This document shows, one piece after another, positions 7,873-15,925 of a DNA stretch of 64,000 nt. The notes under the pieces were generated by a model. The model was not told where the DNA came from. It was given only the letters and a program-made list of their open reading frames with translations, and searched no databases. Made by a program: the position numbers and the translations under genes. Position 1 is the stretch's first letter. Each line of letters begins with the position of its first letter. The DNA lies in NCBI RefSeq assembly GCF_003290185.1, contig NZ_QNFY01000004.1:62001-126000 (forward strand), read 5' to 3'. Source of the stretch: Chryseobacterium lathyri. GTDB lineage: Bacteria > Bacteroidota > Bacteroidia > Flavobacteriales > Weeksellaceae.

Positions 7873-8265
7873 CTAAAACTTAAATTTCCTGTTCTCCTTT
7901 TTTTCAGAAATTTTCTTTTTGGTATCCAGGCGCTTCTGCTTTTGTCCTTTTGAAGGTTTTGTTGCCAGCCTCTTCTTGGGAACAATTAAAGCTTTATTGA
8001 CGAGTTCAATCATTTTTTCAATTGCTTTATTCTTGTTCATCAGCTGGGTTCTGCTTTCAGAAACAGTCAGAAACAGATATCCGTCTGCATTGATTCTGTT
8101 TTTCAGTTTAGTAAGGATTAGTTCCTTCTGATTCTCATTAAAGAATTCAGACCCGGCAACGAGCCATAGAACGGTCACCGAAGTTTCCACCTTATTTACG
8201 TTCTGCCCTCCCGCTCCGCTGCTCCGGGATGTTTTAAAACTGAGTTCTTTCGAAAAGTCTTTCAT
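7873..8265 (-). CDS. arfB: alternative ribosome-rescue factor ArfB (YaeJ-like)
   Basis: A 130-residue class-I release-factor relative without codon-recognition domains. The catalytic GGQ motif is at residues 19-21 in SSGAGGQNVNKVETSV, the N-terminal position typical of ArfB. The C-terminal tail is strongly basic (KKRLATKPSKGQKQKRLDTKKK), which in this family enters the empty mRNA channel of stalled ribosomes. It hydrolyses peptidyl-tRNA on ribosomes stuck on truncated mRNA. It is 74 bp downstream of menE on the same strand and may be co-transcribed with it. Confidence 0.92.
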   Translation of the reverse strand: MKDFSKELSFKTSRSSGAGGQNVNKVETSVTVLWLVAGSEFFNENQKELILTKLKNRINADGYLFLTVSESRTQLMNKNKAIEKMIELVNKALIVPKKRLATKPSKGQKQKRLDTKKKISEKKENRKFKF

Positions 8266-8339
8266 GTTTTTTATTTTAAAGGTCTTGATTCAAGAGCCAG
8301 GAATCAGGAATTAAAGTACATCAAATAACGGGCAAAAAT

Positions 8340-9368
8340 TTATAATCTTTCGGCTATTATTCTATTCAGCTCTATCCGGTTCACTTTTCCGTTCGGTGTT
8401 CGTGGAATATCTTCGATAAAAATAATCTCTTTGGGTTTGTGAAAGCTTTTTTCAAAAGATATTCCGGCAATCTTTTCAATAAGACCCACTGACTCTGATC
8501 CTTCTATCACCAATATCAGCTTCTGGCCCAGGCTTTCATCTTTCAGACCTATAAAAACAGCTTCATTGGTGATTTCTTTTTTTACCAATGTTTCCAGTAT
8601 TTCAGGAAAAATTTTCGCCCCTCCGGAATTAATGACATTGTCTAAACGTCCCAGGAACTTAAACTGTTTCCCATTTTTAATTTCAACTAAATCATTAGTC
8701 TGTAGTACTTCAGCGTTAACATTGGGTGCATAGATTTTCAGACAGCCTCTTTCATCTATGCTGACAGATACATTTTCGAAAGCCGTAAAATAATCTTGCG
8801 GTTCCGGCATAAGCTGCTTTAAAGCAATATGGGAAAGCGTTTCAGACATTCCATAGGTTTCAAAAATACGGATACTTTCTACTCTTTTATTTTGGGCTAT
8901 CTTTCTTTTTAATGATTCGGAAACAGCTGCGCCACCGATGATCAGATTTTTGATCAAATGGAGTTTATCCAGGGAGTTTTCTACCTGAAGGGGAGTCATT
9001 GCACAGAAATCAATTTCTTCACTTAAATGCTCAACTGGTTTCAAGGATGGATCTGAAACAATCAGTTTTAATTTTCTTTCGATAGAACGGACTACCATCA
9101 TTTTACCTGAAATATATTCAACCGGTAGGCATACCAGCGCTTTATCTCCTTCTTTCAAGCCTAAGAAATTACAGGTCATTACAGCAGAGTTCAGCATTTT
9201 TTCTTTTTCGATTTCAAAAATTTTTGGTGTTCCGGTAGAGCCTGAGGTCTGAACCTTTACAGTAGATCCATCAGAAAACCATTCGTCCAAAAATTTTTTG
9301 ATTTTATGTTCAAAATCTGTTTGAAAGGATAAATTATTAATATTGAGATTATTGAAGTCTATCAGCAT
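8340..9368 (-). CDS. menE: AMP-binding ligase, probable o-succinylbenzoate-CoA ligase
   Basis: An ANL-superfamily adenylating enzyme of 342 residues, short like other Bacteroidota MenE proteins. Motifs: P-loop TSGSTGTPK (41-49), the aromatic/adenine motif ETYGMSETLSH, the hinge region LGRLDNVINSGGAKI, and the C-terminal catalytic lysine in TPNGKVNR. MenE activates o-succinylbenzoate with ATP and CoA in menaquinone synthesis, the quinone used by flavobacteria. No other men genes are adjacent, so the substrate rests on family resemblance. The ATG at 9368 (MLIDFNNLN) is preferred; the upstream 22 codons to 9434 read an AT-rich leader and approach the divergent tRNA promoter. Confidence 0.85.
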   Translation of the reverse strand: MLIDFNNLNINNLSFQTDFEHKIKKFLDEWFSDGSTVKVQTSGSTGTPKIFEIEKEKMLNSAVMTCNFLGLKEGDKALVCLPVEYISGKMMVVRSIERKLKLIVSDPSLKPVEHLSEEIDFCAMTPLQVENSLDKLHLIKNLIIGGAAVSESLKRKIAQNKRVESIRIFETYGMSETLSHIALKQLMPEPQDYFTAFENVSVSIDERGCLKIYAPNVNAEVLQTNDLVEIKNGKQFKFLGRLDNVINSGGAKIFPEILETLVKKEITNEAVFIGLKDESLGQKLILVIEGSESVGLIEKIAGISFEKSFHKPKEIIFIEDIPRTPNGKVNRIELNRIIAERL

Positions 9369-9420
9369 GATTGGGGTAGATAAAAAGTGTTGTAAATTTA
9401 AAAAAAACTTTAAAAAATTC

Positions 9421-9450
9421 TTGTATCTAAACAAAAAAGCTGTAAATTTG
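9421..9450 (+). promoter_or_regulatory. promoter of tRNA-Gln
   Basis: -33 TTG (9421-9423) and -7 TAAATTTG (9443-9450) with a 19-bp spacer, an exact fit to the Bacteroidota consensus. The tRNA begins 18 bases after the -7 box. Confidence 0.8.
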
Positions 9451-9467
9451 CCTCACCAAAATAAAAC

Positions 9468-9538
9468 AGACCTATAGTGTAACGGTAGCACTCCGGTTTT
9501 TGGTACCGTCAGTCGGGGTTCGAATCCCTGTGGGTCTA
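9468..9538 (+). tRNA. tRNA-Gln (anticodon TTG)
   Basis: The acceptor arm AGACCTA pairs with TGGGTCT. The D arm is GTGT/GCAC. The anticodon loop TTTTGGT gives TTG at positions 34-36. The T arm is CGGGG-TTCGAAT-CCCTG. The anticodon stem has one terminal C-T mismatch. The discriminator is A at 9538. CA follows, so the full CCA end is not encoded. A strong promoter and a terminator flank it. Confidence 0.93.
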
Positions 9539-9550
9539 CATTCAGAAGAA

Positions 9551-9583
9551 AAAACCACTTGATTTTCAAGTGGTTTTTCTTTT
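9551..9583 (+). terminator. terminator of tRNA-Gln
   Basis: AAAACCACTTGA / TCAAGTGGTTTT stem followed by a T-rich run, starting 12 bases after the tRNA. Confidence 0.88.
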
Positions 9584-9685
9584 CCGGTCAACATGCTTAT
9601 TTACAAGAAGTAAATTTCAAAAAAATTTACTTATGTTTTTCTTACAGACAAGTTTCCAGAGGTATATATTAAAACATTGCTCATA

Positions 9686-10021
9686 TTAAAGGACCTGATA
9701 TTTTTTCTTCCATTTTGCAATACTATTACGACTTAATTTAAATTTTATAGCGACTTGGGTGTTGTTGAGTTTATATTCTTTTTGATAGTCAATAATTTCC
9801 TTTACCGTTTGTTCACAGTAAGAACGAAGCTTTTGATTGAAAATGACCGCTTCTTTATCCTGCTCTCCAAATATTATTTTATTCAGTGTTATAATATCTA
9901 AGGTGGAAAGCATTTTCTTGTTTAATATTACTTGACATACAGATATTTTATCTGGATATTTTCTATCCAAAATATCAGTATAAATCTTTTTATAATCAGG
10001 GGCATCATTCATATTTTTCAT
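9686..10021 (-). CDS. HTH protein, second gene of an overlapping pair
   Basis: A 111-residue protein whose C-terminus carries a transposase-like helix-turn-helix: NNTQVAIKFKLSRNSIAKWKKKYQ (about 85-109). The N-terminal part is helical and unassigned (YKKIYTDILDRKYPDK, LSTLDIITLNKIIFG). Its start overlaps the stop of the preceding gene by four bases (ATGA), which implies translational coupling. Similar pairs are common in Chryseobacterium and are often labelled transposase. There is no catalytic domain or terminal inverted repeat here, so a paired DNA-binding regulator is more likely. Function is unknown. Confidence 0.7.
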   Translation of the reverse strand: MKNMNDAPDYKKIYTDILDRKYPDKISVCQVILNKKMLSTLDIITLNKIIFGEQDKEAVIFNQKLRSYCEQTVKEIIDYQKEYKLNNTQVAIKFKLSRNSIAKWKKKYQVL

Positions 10022-10452
10022 AACTTTTTAGAATTACCATATTTGCTAAGCCATTTGTAAAGAGTAGTTTTTGGAATTTTATATTCTCTTATTATCTGTG
10101 CTTTGGATTTTTCTCCGGCAACTACAAGATCGAGAATAAATTCAATGATCTCTTTTGTATAAATATTTTTTCTGAAAGATGGAAGTTGTGTAACACCGCT
10201 ATTGTACTCCATAGACGCCTGGGGCGAATAAAAAATAAGATGCTGCGAGTACAGCCTGAAAAAATCATACTCTAATAACTTACTCCACTTTAATAATATA
10301 TCTGCTTCTAACGATTGTTTTTCGTACATTTTTTCAATATCCTCTTCAGGGCATTTAAAAAAATTACAGATCCTTTTCACACTTATGTTACATTCTAAAA
10401 CTCTCTGTCTAATTAATTGCCCGACATATATCTCTTTAAGATCTGGTCCCAT
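10018..10452 (-). CDS. HTH protein, first gene of an overlapping pair
   Basis: A 144-residue protein with two DNA-binding-like parts. The N-terminal helical region (about 9-60) resembles an XRE-type fold: GQLIRQRVLECNISVKRICNFF followed by LLKWSKLLEYDFF. The C-terminal HTH (about 95-138) resembles IS3-type OrfA: FRKNIYTKEIIEFILDL, then KAQIIREYKIPKTTLYKWLSKYG. It is translationally coupled to the gene ending at 9686. The combination suggests a two-subunit regulator or a domesticated transposase accessory protein. I recall this family as recurrent in Chryseobacterium without known function. A 7-bp hairpin lies just upstream. Confidence 0.7.
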   Translation of the reverse strand: MGPDLKEIYVGQLIRQRVLECNISVKRICNFFKCPEEDIEKMYEKQSLEADILLKWSKLLEYDFFRLYSQHLIFYSPQASMEYNSGVTQLPSFRKNIYTKEIIEFILDLVVAGEKSKAQIIREYKIPKTTLYKWLSKYGNSKKL

Positions 10453-10820
10453 ATTTTTAAGTTAAATGAAGGCCTCCATTTGTGAATAAAAATTGATAAG
10501 TGGAGGCATTAAATTAATACTATACTTTTGATTTTGATGGATTCACTTATACTTTAAAGTGTTGTACCACTTTATCTGGTGAGATGAACCTGGATCTTAT
10601 TGTATCTGTCAGGCTCGATGGATTTGCAATTTTACATGATTAAAATAAGGGAAACAAAAAACCAGACTTTACTTATATATGACGTCTTTTATTTTTAGCT
10701 ACAAACCATACAAAATATTATTTTTCAGACCCTTATAATACAAACATTCTGCTTTTTGGATCATCTCATTCATGTCTTGCAGCAAATAAAGATCACGGAA
10801 AACAACAAGTATGTACAATA
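10453..10820. other. intergenic region with a short hairpin
   Basis: GCCTCCA (10472-10478) pairs with TGGAGGC (10501-10507), 20 bases upstream of the HTH-pair start. It has no T tract and could be an operator or leader structure. The rest of the region shows nothing recognisable. Confidence 0.45.
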
Positions 10821-10840
10821 TGTAACACCTATGTAATACC
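10821..10840 (+). promoter_or_regulatory. operator-like motif, copy 0, upstream of TPR/LuxR-type regulator
   Basis: TGTAACACCTATGTAATACC matches the motif found before the three secreted-protein genes downstream (consensus TGTAAYAYYYAWGTMATA). It contains two GTAA half-sites about one helical turn apart. It lies 235 bp before the regulator's ATG, and the -33/-7 boxes that accompany the other copies are not recognisable here. Confidence 0.5.
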
Positions 10841-11074
10841 CTATTTTAATCATCCGTCTTCTTAAATCTATAACATTGCCGGACAAAAAATGAATGCTCT
10901 ATTAAAAGACCATACCTTGACATTGAAGACTATGTATTAGCCAAACAGTTAAGAAAGAATGAAAACATTAAGAATAAATCAAATAAATAATCATTTTATA
11001 TTTAATTTTACATTTATAAATTTATTTTAAATGAAATAACACACTAATAAAACAAATACATAAAAACATTTAAA

Positions 11075-12508
11075 ATGATGAAACTTTTTATTTTCTTTTT
11101 CCCGTTATTCATATTTGCTCAACAAAAAATTACCCCTCAGTATATTGATGCGGAGTATAATAAGGTTGAAACCTTACGTAAAGAAGGAAAATTTGATGAA
11201 TATGTAAAAAAAAACCTTCTCTTACTGAAGGAATCCAAACGGATAAACCATTCTAAAGGAATTGCGTTAGGTTATTTACATCTTGCCGGCAGTTATTCAT
11301 ATGCAAAAGATTATAAAAAGGGATTAGAATATCTTAAACTGGCAAGGAATGAAAAATACGCAGACAATAATCCGGAATTTCAGATTTTAATTAAAAGATA
11401 TTTAGGCTTTAACTATTATAATATGGGGCTTTATCAGGAAGCTATTACTTCATTTAAAGACGTTGTCGCATTATCAGATGAAATCCCGATCGATACCTCA
11501 AGATACTTTAAGTCGGCGGCATATATTGAAATGGGGATAGTTTATAAGGATCAGAACAAACTGGATTCCTCCAGATTATATTTAAAGAAAGGACTTACTA
11601 TTTTACGGAATAATAGAAAGGTAACGTATGAATCAAAAGTAAATATATTGATCTATTCCTTAGTGTTAATTGAAATCGATGTTTATGAAAATAAAATTGA
11701 TTCGGCTGAAATAAAACTTAAATCACTTGAAGGCAATGCAAAAAAAATTCCCGGAAATTATAACTTCCAGCTATATAAAGTAAAAGGTCTGATCCATGAG
11801 CATAAAAAAGAGTACGATTCAGCTATTTCCAATTACCAAAAAGCAATCCCATTAGCACAAAATCTTAAGAATATTACCCAGGTTCAATGGTTATATAATG
11901 CAGCCTCCAATGTGTATAAGAAAACAGGTGATAAAGACTCTGCGGAAAAATATTTTCAAAAATATACATCTATTAAAGATAGCCTGGCCAATGCCAAACA
12001 ACCCGCTATTGAAAATACAGTAAAAGAGTTAGTTACCCAAAAAGAAAATGAAATAAAAACCAAGAGTAAGCTTCTGATCTATATTATATGGATTGGAGCT
12101 TTTGGTATTCTTATTTTTATTCTATTGGTTATAAAAAGAATGCGTAAAAAAAATAAAATTTTGAGGGTAAAAGAGCAGGAAACCCAAGCGTTAAATCAAC
12201 AACTAAATCTTGCTTTTGAGGAGGTGGTACGACTTGCAAAAAATAACGACCCTGAATTTCTCACAAGATTTCAGGAAGTTTATCCTAACTTTTTCCCAAA
12301 ATTATTACAAATAGAACCACAATTGCAAAATAGTGAGTTAAAATTTTGCGCTTTACTGTTTTTAAATTTTTCTTCTAAAGACATAGCAACTTATACATTT
12401 GTTCAGCCACAATCCATACAAACCAGAAAAAACAGGCTGAGAAAAAAGCTAAATATTTCTTCTGAAGAAGATATCTACATCTGGATGAAAAATATGAATA
12501 ATCAATAA
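11075..12508 (+). CDS. membrane-anchored TPR protein with C-terminal LuxR-like HTH
   Basis: A 477-residue protein. An N-terminal signal segment (1-16) is followed by tetratricopeptide-type helical repeats (about 20-310; for example AIALGYLHLAGSYSYAKDYKKG and YDSAISNYQKAIPLA). A single transmembrane helix (about 331-352, LIYIIWIGAFGILIFILLV) and a basic/coiled linker come next. The C-terminal HTH (about 420-465) includes LNFSSKDIATYTFVQPQSIQ and TRKNRLRKKLN. The topology puts the TPR domain in the periplasm and the HTH in the cytosol, which suits an envelope-sensing regulator. An operator-like motif upstream of this gene recurs upstream of the next three genes, so these are plausible targets and the gene may regulate itself (inference). 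No kinase or receiver domain is present. Confidence 0.82.
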   Translation: MMKLFIFFFPLFIFAQQKITPQYIDAEYNKVETLRKEGKFDEYVKKNLLLLKESKRINHSKGIALGYLHLAGSYSYAKDYKKGLEYLKLARNEKYADNNPEFQILIKRYLGFNYYNMGLYQEAITSFKDVVALSDEIPIDTSRYFKSAAYIEMGIVYKDQNKLDSSRLYLKKGLTILRNNRKVTYESKVNILIYSLVLIEIDVYENKIDSAEIKLKSLEGNAKKIPGNYNFQLYKVKGLIHEHKKEYDSAISNYQKAIPLAQNLKNITQVQWLYNAASNVYKKTGDKDSAEKYFQKYTSIKDSLANAKQPAIENTVKELVTQKENEIKTKSKLLIYIIWIGAFGILIFILLVIKRMRKKNKILRVKEQETQALNQQLNLAFEEVVRLAKNNDPEFLTRFQEVYPNFFPKLLQIEPQLQNSELKFCALLFLNFSSKDIATYTFVQPQSIQTRKNRLRKKLNISSEEDIYIWMKNMNNQ

Positions 12509-12741
12509 TATATTTATTGACTCTTACCAATATTCAATAATATCAGTCTTCTCTATTTAGCTATCCCTTTGAGATAAAGTCTTAATAGGTGTCTATATGT
12601 GTGTTTAAATCTTAACAGTATCAACTTTCAACACATTTCTATATTTTCCAGTTAACAAGACTGGAATATGGAAACTATTTTCTTTACCTGCCTGGATAGA
12701 ATTCAGATTACTTCCTGCTGATTTTCAACCCATTAAATCAA

Positions 12742-12799
12742 TGTAACACCCAAGTAATAGGTGTGTTTTTTGAATAAGCGGTCCAATCACTCAAATTTG
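12742..12799 (+). promoter_or_regulatory. operator motif copy 1 and promoter of S74-domain protein
   Basis: Motif TGTAACACCCAAGTAATAGG (12742-12761), then -33 TTG (12770-12772), a 19-bp spacer, and -7 CAAATTTG (12792-12799). The layout is identical to that before the two paralogous genes at 14659 and 15926. Confidence 0.75.
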
Positions 12800-12878
12800 T
12801 ATCTCACCCCATATGATTGAGAATGGATAAAATCTAATGATTCTAAAAACACAATAATAAAAAAACAATTCCTTACAA

Positions 12879-14252
12879 ATGAAAAACAAAATTTCGATTT
12901 TGGCAGTTGCACTAGTACTGCCAGTATGTATGTATTCCCAAGTGGGTATTTTAACAGACAAACCCCATAGTACACTTGATCTGGGCACTAAAATTGGCAG
13001 CAGTGTAATTGATAGGGCAGGTAAAAAATTGGCCGTTTATGATAATACAGATGGTACAGATTTTTATGGACTAGGGGTAAGTCCGGGTTTCCTGCAGTTT
13101 CATGTCAATTCTGCACCTGCTAACACTTTACCAGCCATGATATTAAAAAAATATCAGACTGATTTTTATCAGTTAGGCATTAATACAACCAATCCCCATA
13201 ATGTAATTGATATGGGACCTACAATGGGTAATATTTCGGATCCGTCGAGTAAGAAACTAGCGGTTTACAACAGTGCAGACGGAAATGATTTTTATGGATT
13301 AGGGGTAAGCCAGGCTGTCCTTCAGTTTCATGCCGGAACAATATCTGATCAGGCTCCGGCTATGATACTTAAAAAGTATAAGACTAATTTTTTTCAGCTA
13401 GGCATTAATACAACCACCCCTCATAATGTAATTGATATGGGGCCCACAATGGGGAATATTGCAGATCCGGAAAGTAAAAAACTCGCAGTTTATAACAGTG
13501 CTGACGGAAATGATTTTTATGGTTTAGGAGTCAGTCCTTCTATCCTTCAGTTTCATGCCGGAACAGTAAATAATCAGGCTCCCAGTATGGTACTTAAAAA
13601 GTACACGAATAATATTCATCAAATAGGTATTAATACAAATAACCCTCATAACATCATTGATATGGGACCTACAATGGGGGGGATTGCGGATCCGTTGAGT
13701 AAGAAACTAGCAGTTTATAACAGTGCGGATGGAAATGATTTTTACGGTTTAGGAGTCAGTGCTAGTACTCTTCAGTTCCATGCCGGAACAATAAACAATC
13801 AGGCTCCCACTATGGTGCTTCAAGACAACGGACGTCTTGGCATCGGCACATATGCTCCTACTTCTACACTTTCCGTAAATGGGACAGCAGATAAACCCGG
13901 TGGAGGAAGCTGGGGAACTTTTTCAGACAGAAGAGTTAAAAAAGATATTACTGATTTTAAAGATGGTCTCAATGTGATTACTCAACTTAAACCTGTTACT
14001 TATAAATACAACGAAAAATCAGGATATAAAGATTTGAATAAAGAGTATGTAGGGTTTATAGCGCAGGATATAGAAAAAGTTGCCCCCTATATGATCAATG
14101 TTATAGACGATACCGCAAAAAGTGGTTTGGCAGACAAAAGGGAATTAGACGAAAGTGCCCTTACCAAAATATTGGTTAATGCTATACAGCAGCAGCAGTT
14201 TGAAATAAATGAACTTAAGAAGGCAATTTCAGAAATAAAAAAACAAAAATAA
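12879..14252 (+). CDS. secreted repeat protein with C-terminal S74 (tail-fibre chaperone) domain
   Basis: A 457-residue exported protein: signal peptide 1-20 (ending MYSQ), then four repeats of about 75 residues (first from residue 21, others from about 98, 173 and 248). Each repeat carries KKLAVYNSADGNDFYGLGVS and LQFHAG cores. A GIGTYAPTSTLSVNG linker follows. The peptidase-S74 intramolecular chaperone domain runs from about 345 to 435 (FSDRRVKKDI, with S349-D350 as the usual autocleavage region, and YVGFIAQDIEKVAP). A C-terminal coiled coil (QQQQFEINELKKAISEIKKQ) ends it. S74 domains trimerise fibrous proteins and then cleave themselves off. This suggests a trimeric surface fibre or adhesin. 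There are no phage genes nearby. Confidence 0.85.
   Translation: MKNKISILAVALVLPVCMYSQVGILTDKPHSTLDLGTKIGSSVIDRAGKKLAVYDNTDGTDFYGLGVSPGFLQFHVNSAPANTLPAMILKKYQTDFYQLGINTTNPHNVIDMGPTMGNISDPSSKKLAVYNSADGNDFYGLGVSQAVLQFHAGTISDQAPAMILKKYKTNFFQLGINTTTPHNVIDMGPTMGNIADPESKKLAVYNSADGNDFYGLGVSPSILQFHAGTVNNQAPSMVLKKYTNNIHQIGINTNNPHNIIDMGPTMGGIADPLSKKLAVYNSADGNDFYGLGVSASTLQFHAGTINNQAPTMVLQDNGRLGIGTYAPTSTLSVNGTADKPGGGSWGTFSDRRVKKDITDFKDGLNVITQLKPVTYKYNEKSGYKDLNKEYVGFIAQDIEKVAPYMINVIDDTAKSGLADKRELDESALTKILVNAIQQQQFEINELKKAISEIKKQK
13170..13815 (+). repeat. 225-bp in-frame tandem repeats
   Basis: Units begin at 13170, 13395 and 13620, exactly 225 bp (75 codons) apart and highly similar at the DNA level. 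A more diverged first unit runs from 12939. The last unit is cut short near 13815. Copy number could change by slippage or recombination without breaking the frame. Confidence 0.85.
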
Positions 14253-14307
14253 GGGTAACTTAAAATATCTACCCTTTCACTAAAATAAATTCTAAGTCTC
14301 TTAATTT

Positions 14308-14337
14308 GGCTGGGATTCCTCATCCCAGCCATCTTTT
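14308..14337 (+). terminator. terminator of the S74-domain gene
   Basis: GGCTGGGAT / ATCCCAGCC stem (14308-14316 with 14322-14330) followed by ATCTTTT. Confidence 0.75.
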
Positions 14338-14545
14338 AAAAATCGAATGAAGTATACAGCACAAATTGAAAGATATACTCGTAATCGATCTATAGCTTTC
14401 AAAGATTGTCTATCCTATCTAAATTAAACTATTCACAAAATTCAACTTTTCTAAGACAATAAAATCTTTCTTATAGGCTTGGCCTTATAGCTACACAATT
14501 CCCAAATCCCATATAACAATATTGAAAATCAATACATTATAAAAA

Positions 14546-14603
14546 TGTAACATCCATGTCATAGGTCTTTTTTTTGAATAAACAAACCAATAATTCAACT
14601 TTG
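14546..14603 (+). promoter_or_regulatory. operator motif copy 2 and promoter of first paralogue
   Basis: Motif TGTAACATCCATGTCATAGG (14546-14565), -33 TTG (14574-14576), 19-bp spacer, -7 CAACTTTG (14596-14603). Confidence 0.75.
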
Positions 14604-14658
14604 CATCTCAACAGCAATTAGTAAAATACTATAGTTTAACAATTAAGAATGAAAAAAA

Positions 14659-15558
14659 ATGAAAACAAAACTGTTATTTTTAGCAAGCACTGTATTTTTA
14701 TCAGCAAATGCTTACTCACAAGTAGGGATTAATACATTAACGCCTTCCAGCACTTTAGACATAAGGGGATCCGTTGAAGGAAATTTTCGGGAAATTACAG
14801 GCACTAGTACCCTCGATAATAAAGATTATCACGTTTCTTTTTCAGGTACGACAGACGCAGTTCTGAACCTTCCTACAAAATCTACTACAGATGGGAGTAT
14901 GGCAGATTTCAGGGGAAGAAAATATTATATAAAAAACAACAGCATTTCCAACAAGCTGACTTTAACGGCTGCCTCTGGCCAGACCATACGCCTAGGAGGA
15001 AGTGGAACTGCTTCCAATACAATTGATTTAAAACCCGGCAAATTTGGGTTCCTTACCGCTAATGGATTGAACGGATGGGATTTAGACTTCGTTGCTACGG
15101 CATATAACGACAGCTGGGTGCTGGCTAATTCTGACATTAACGGGCCTGCCGTACCTACATCACAGGTTATACCTTCCGGAGCTTCCTTCACAACTGTAAA
15201 TGGTTGTTCAGTTACCGTTACTGTACCTGCTGGCGTAACAAGTTCAAAAGTAGTATTAAGTTTTACAGGTTGGGGAGATGCCGCCGGTAGTATTAGTGCT
15301 ATTGGTTCTTTTCGTTTTCAGGTTGTTAGGACAGGAACATCATCTGCAACCTATGCTTCAACAGCGATGACCTCTTGGGCATTAGGCTCTGCAGCTCTGG
15401 TTCGTTATGCTTATCCAGTAGTATATTCTATTTCGAATCTTGCGGCGGGCACTTATACTTTTAATTTACAGGTAAGAAGAGAAGACGAAACAGGAACTGG
15501 TATAACAACCACTTTTTGGGGCACAATGGGTAGAGCAGATGTTTATGTTAAAGATTAA
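14659..15558 (+). CDS. secreted protein, first of a tandem paralogous pair, function unknown
   Basis: A 299-residue protein with a signal peptide of about 20 residues (ending AYSQ), then QVGINTLTPSSTLDIRGSV. This QVGINT...STLD opening is shared by many Bacteroidota surface proteins and by the S74 protein upstream. The rest is rich in Ser, Thr, Gly and beta-strand patterns. It includes RKYYIKNNS and a carboxy-terminal jelly-roll-like region ending GTMGRADVYVKD. It has no catalytic motif and no type IX sorting domain. It is closely related to the next gene along its full length, differing mostly in the centre. The shared promoter motif suggests co-expression with the fibre protein; a surface or appendage role is likely but unproven. 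Confidence 0.75.
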   Translation: MKTKLLFLASTVFLSANAYSQVGINTLTPSSTLDIRGSVEGNFREITGTSTLDNKDYHVSFSGTTDAVLNLPTKSTTDGSMADFRGRKYYIKNNSISNKLTLTAASGQTIRLGGSGTASNTIDLKPGKFGFLTANGLNGWDLDFVATAYNDSWVLANSDINGPAVPTSQVIPSGASFTTVNGCSVTVTVPAGVTSSKVVLSFTGWGDAAGSISAIGSFRFQVVRTGTSSATYASTAMTSWALGSAALVRYAYPVVYSISNLAAGTYTFNLQVRREDETGTGITTTFWGTMGRADVYVKD

Positions 15559-15630
15559 ATAGCATTTACGATCTCTTGGGTGAAATCTAAATATTTTACA
15601 ATTAATCAATTAAATGTATAGGCTTGCGTC

Positions 15631-15760
15631 TAGAAGCACAGTTCCATGCATTCTAAACAATGATGTTCACGATGAAATAATGTTCCCTGTTTCAGAATGT
15701 TTACAGCTATTCTAAATACACAATGATGATAAACTGCTGCAGAAGCGGCAGTTTATAAAT
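15631..15760. repeat. 3'-flanking repeat, copy 1
   Basis: About 130 bp including ATGAAATAATGTTCCCT and TTTCAGAATGTT recurs after each unit (see 16832-16950 and 17328-17470). It ends in a hairpin, AACTGCTGC / GCGGCAGTT (15732-15753), that probably serves as terminator, although the T tract is weak in this copy. Confidence 0.7.
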
Positions 15761-15813
15761 ATCCTCAATTAATTAGTTCAAATGATTATTGAAAAATCAG
15801 CTAATTCAACTCA

Positions 15814-15871
15814 TGTAATATTCATGTAATAGGTGCTTTTTTTGAATAAATAGATTGATCATTCAACTTTG
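15814..15871 (+). promoter_or_regulatory. operator motif copy 3 and promoter of second paralogue
   Basis: Motif TGTAATATTCATGTAATAGG (15814-15833), -33 TTG (15842-15844), 19-bp spacer, -7 CAACTTTG (15864-15871). Confidence 0.75.
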
Positions 15872-15925
15872 CAACTCAACAACTATTATTAAAAAAACTA
15901 TAGTTTAACCATTAAAAATAAAAAA

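Noticed and set aside
9686-10452. Insertion sequence (IS3-type)
   Set aside because: Only HTH-containing genes are present. There is no DDE integrase frame, no terminal inverted repeats and no target duplication that I can see.
12787-12988. Two minus-strand open frames of 62 and 65 codons
   Set aside because: They lie over the promoter and signal-peptide region of the S74-domain gene and are chance frames.
13170-13815. CRISPR-like repeat array
   Set aside because: The repeats are 225 bp, contiguous and in frame within a coding sequence, so this is protein repeat architecture, not CRISPR.
12879-14252. Prophage tail-fibre gene
   Set aside because: The S74 domain occurs in phage fibres, but this protein has a signal peptide, a host-type promoter shared with neighbouring secreted genes, and no phage structural genes nearby.
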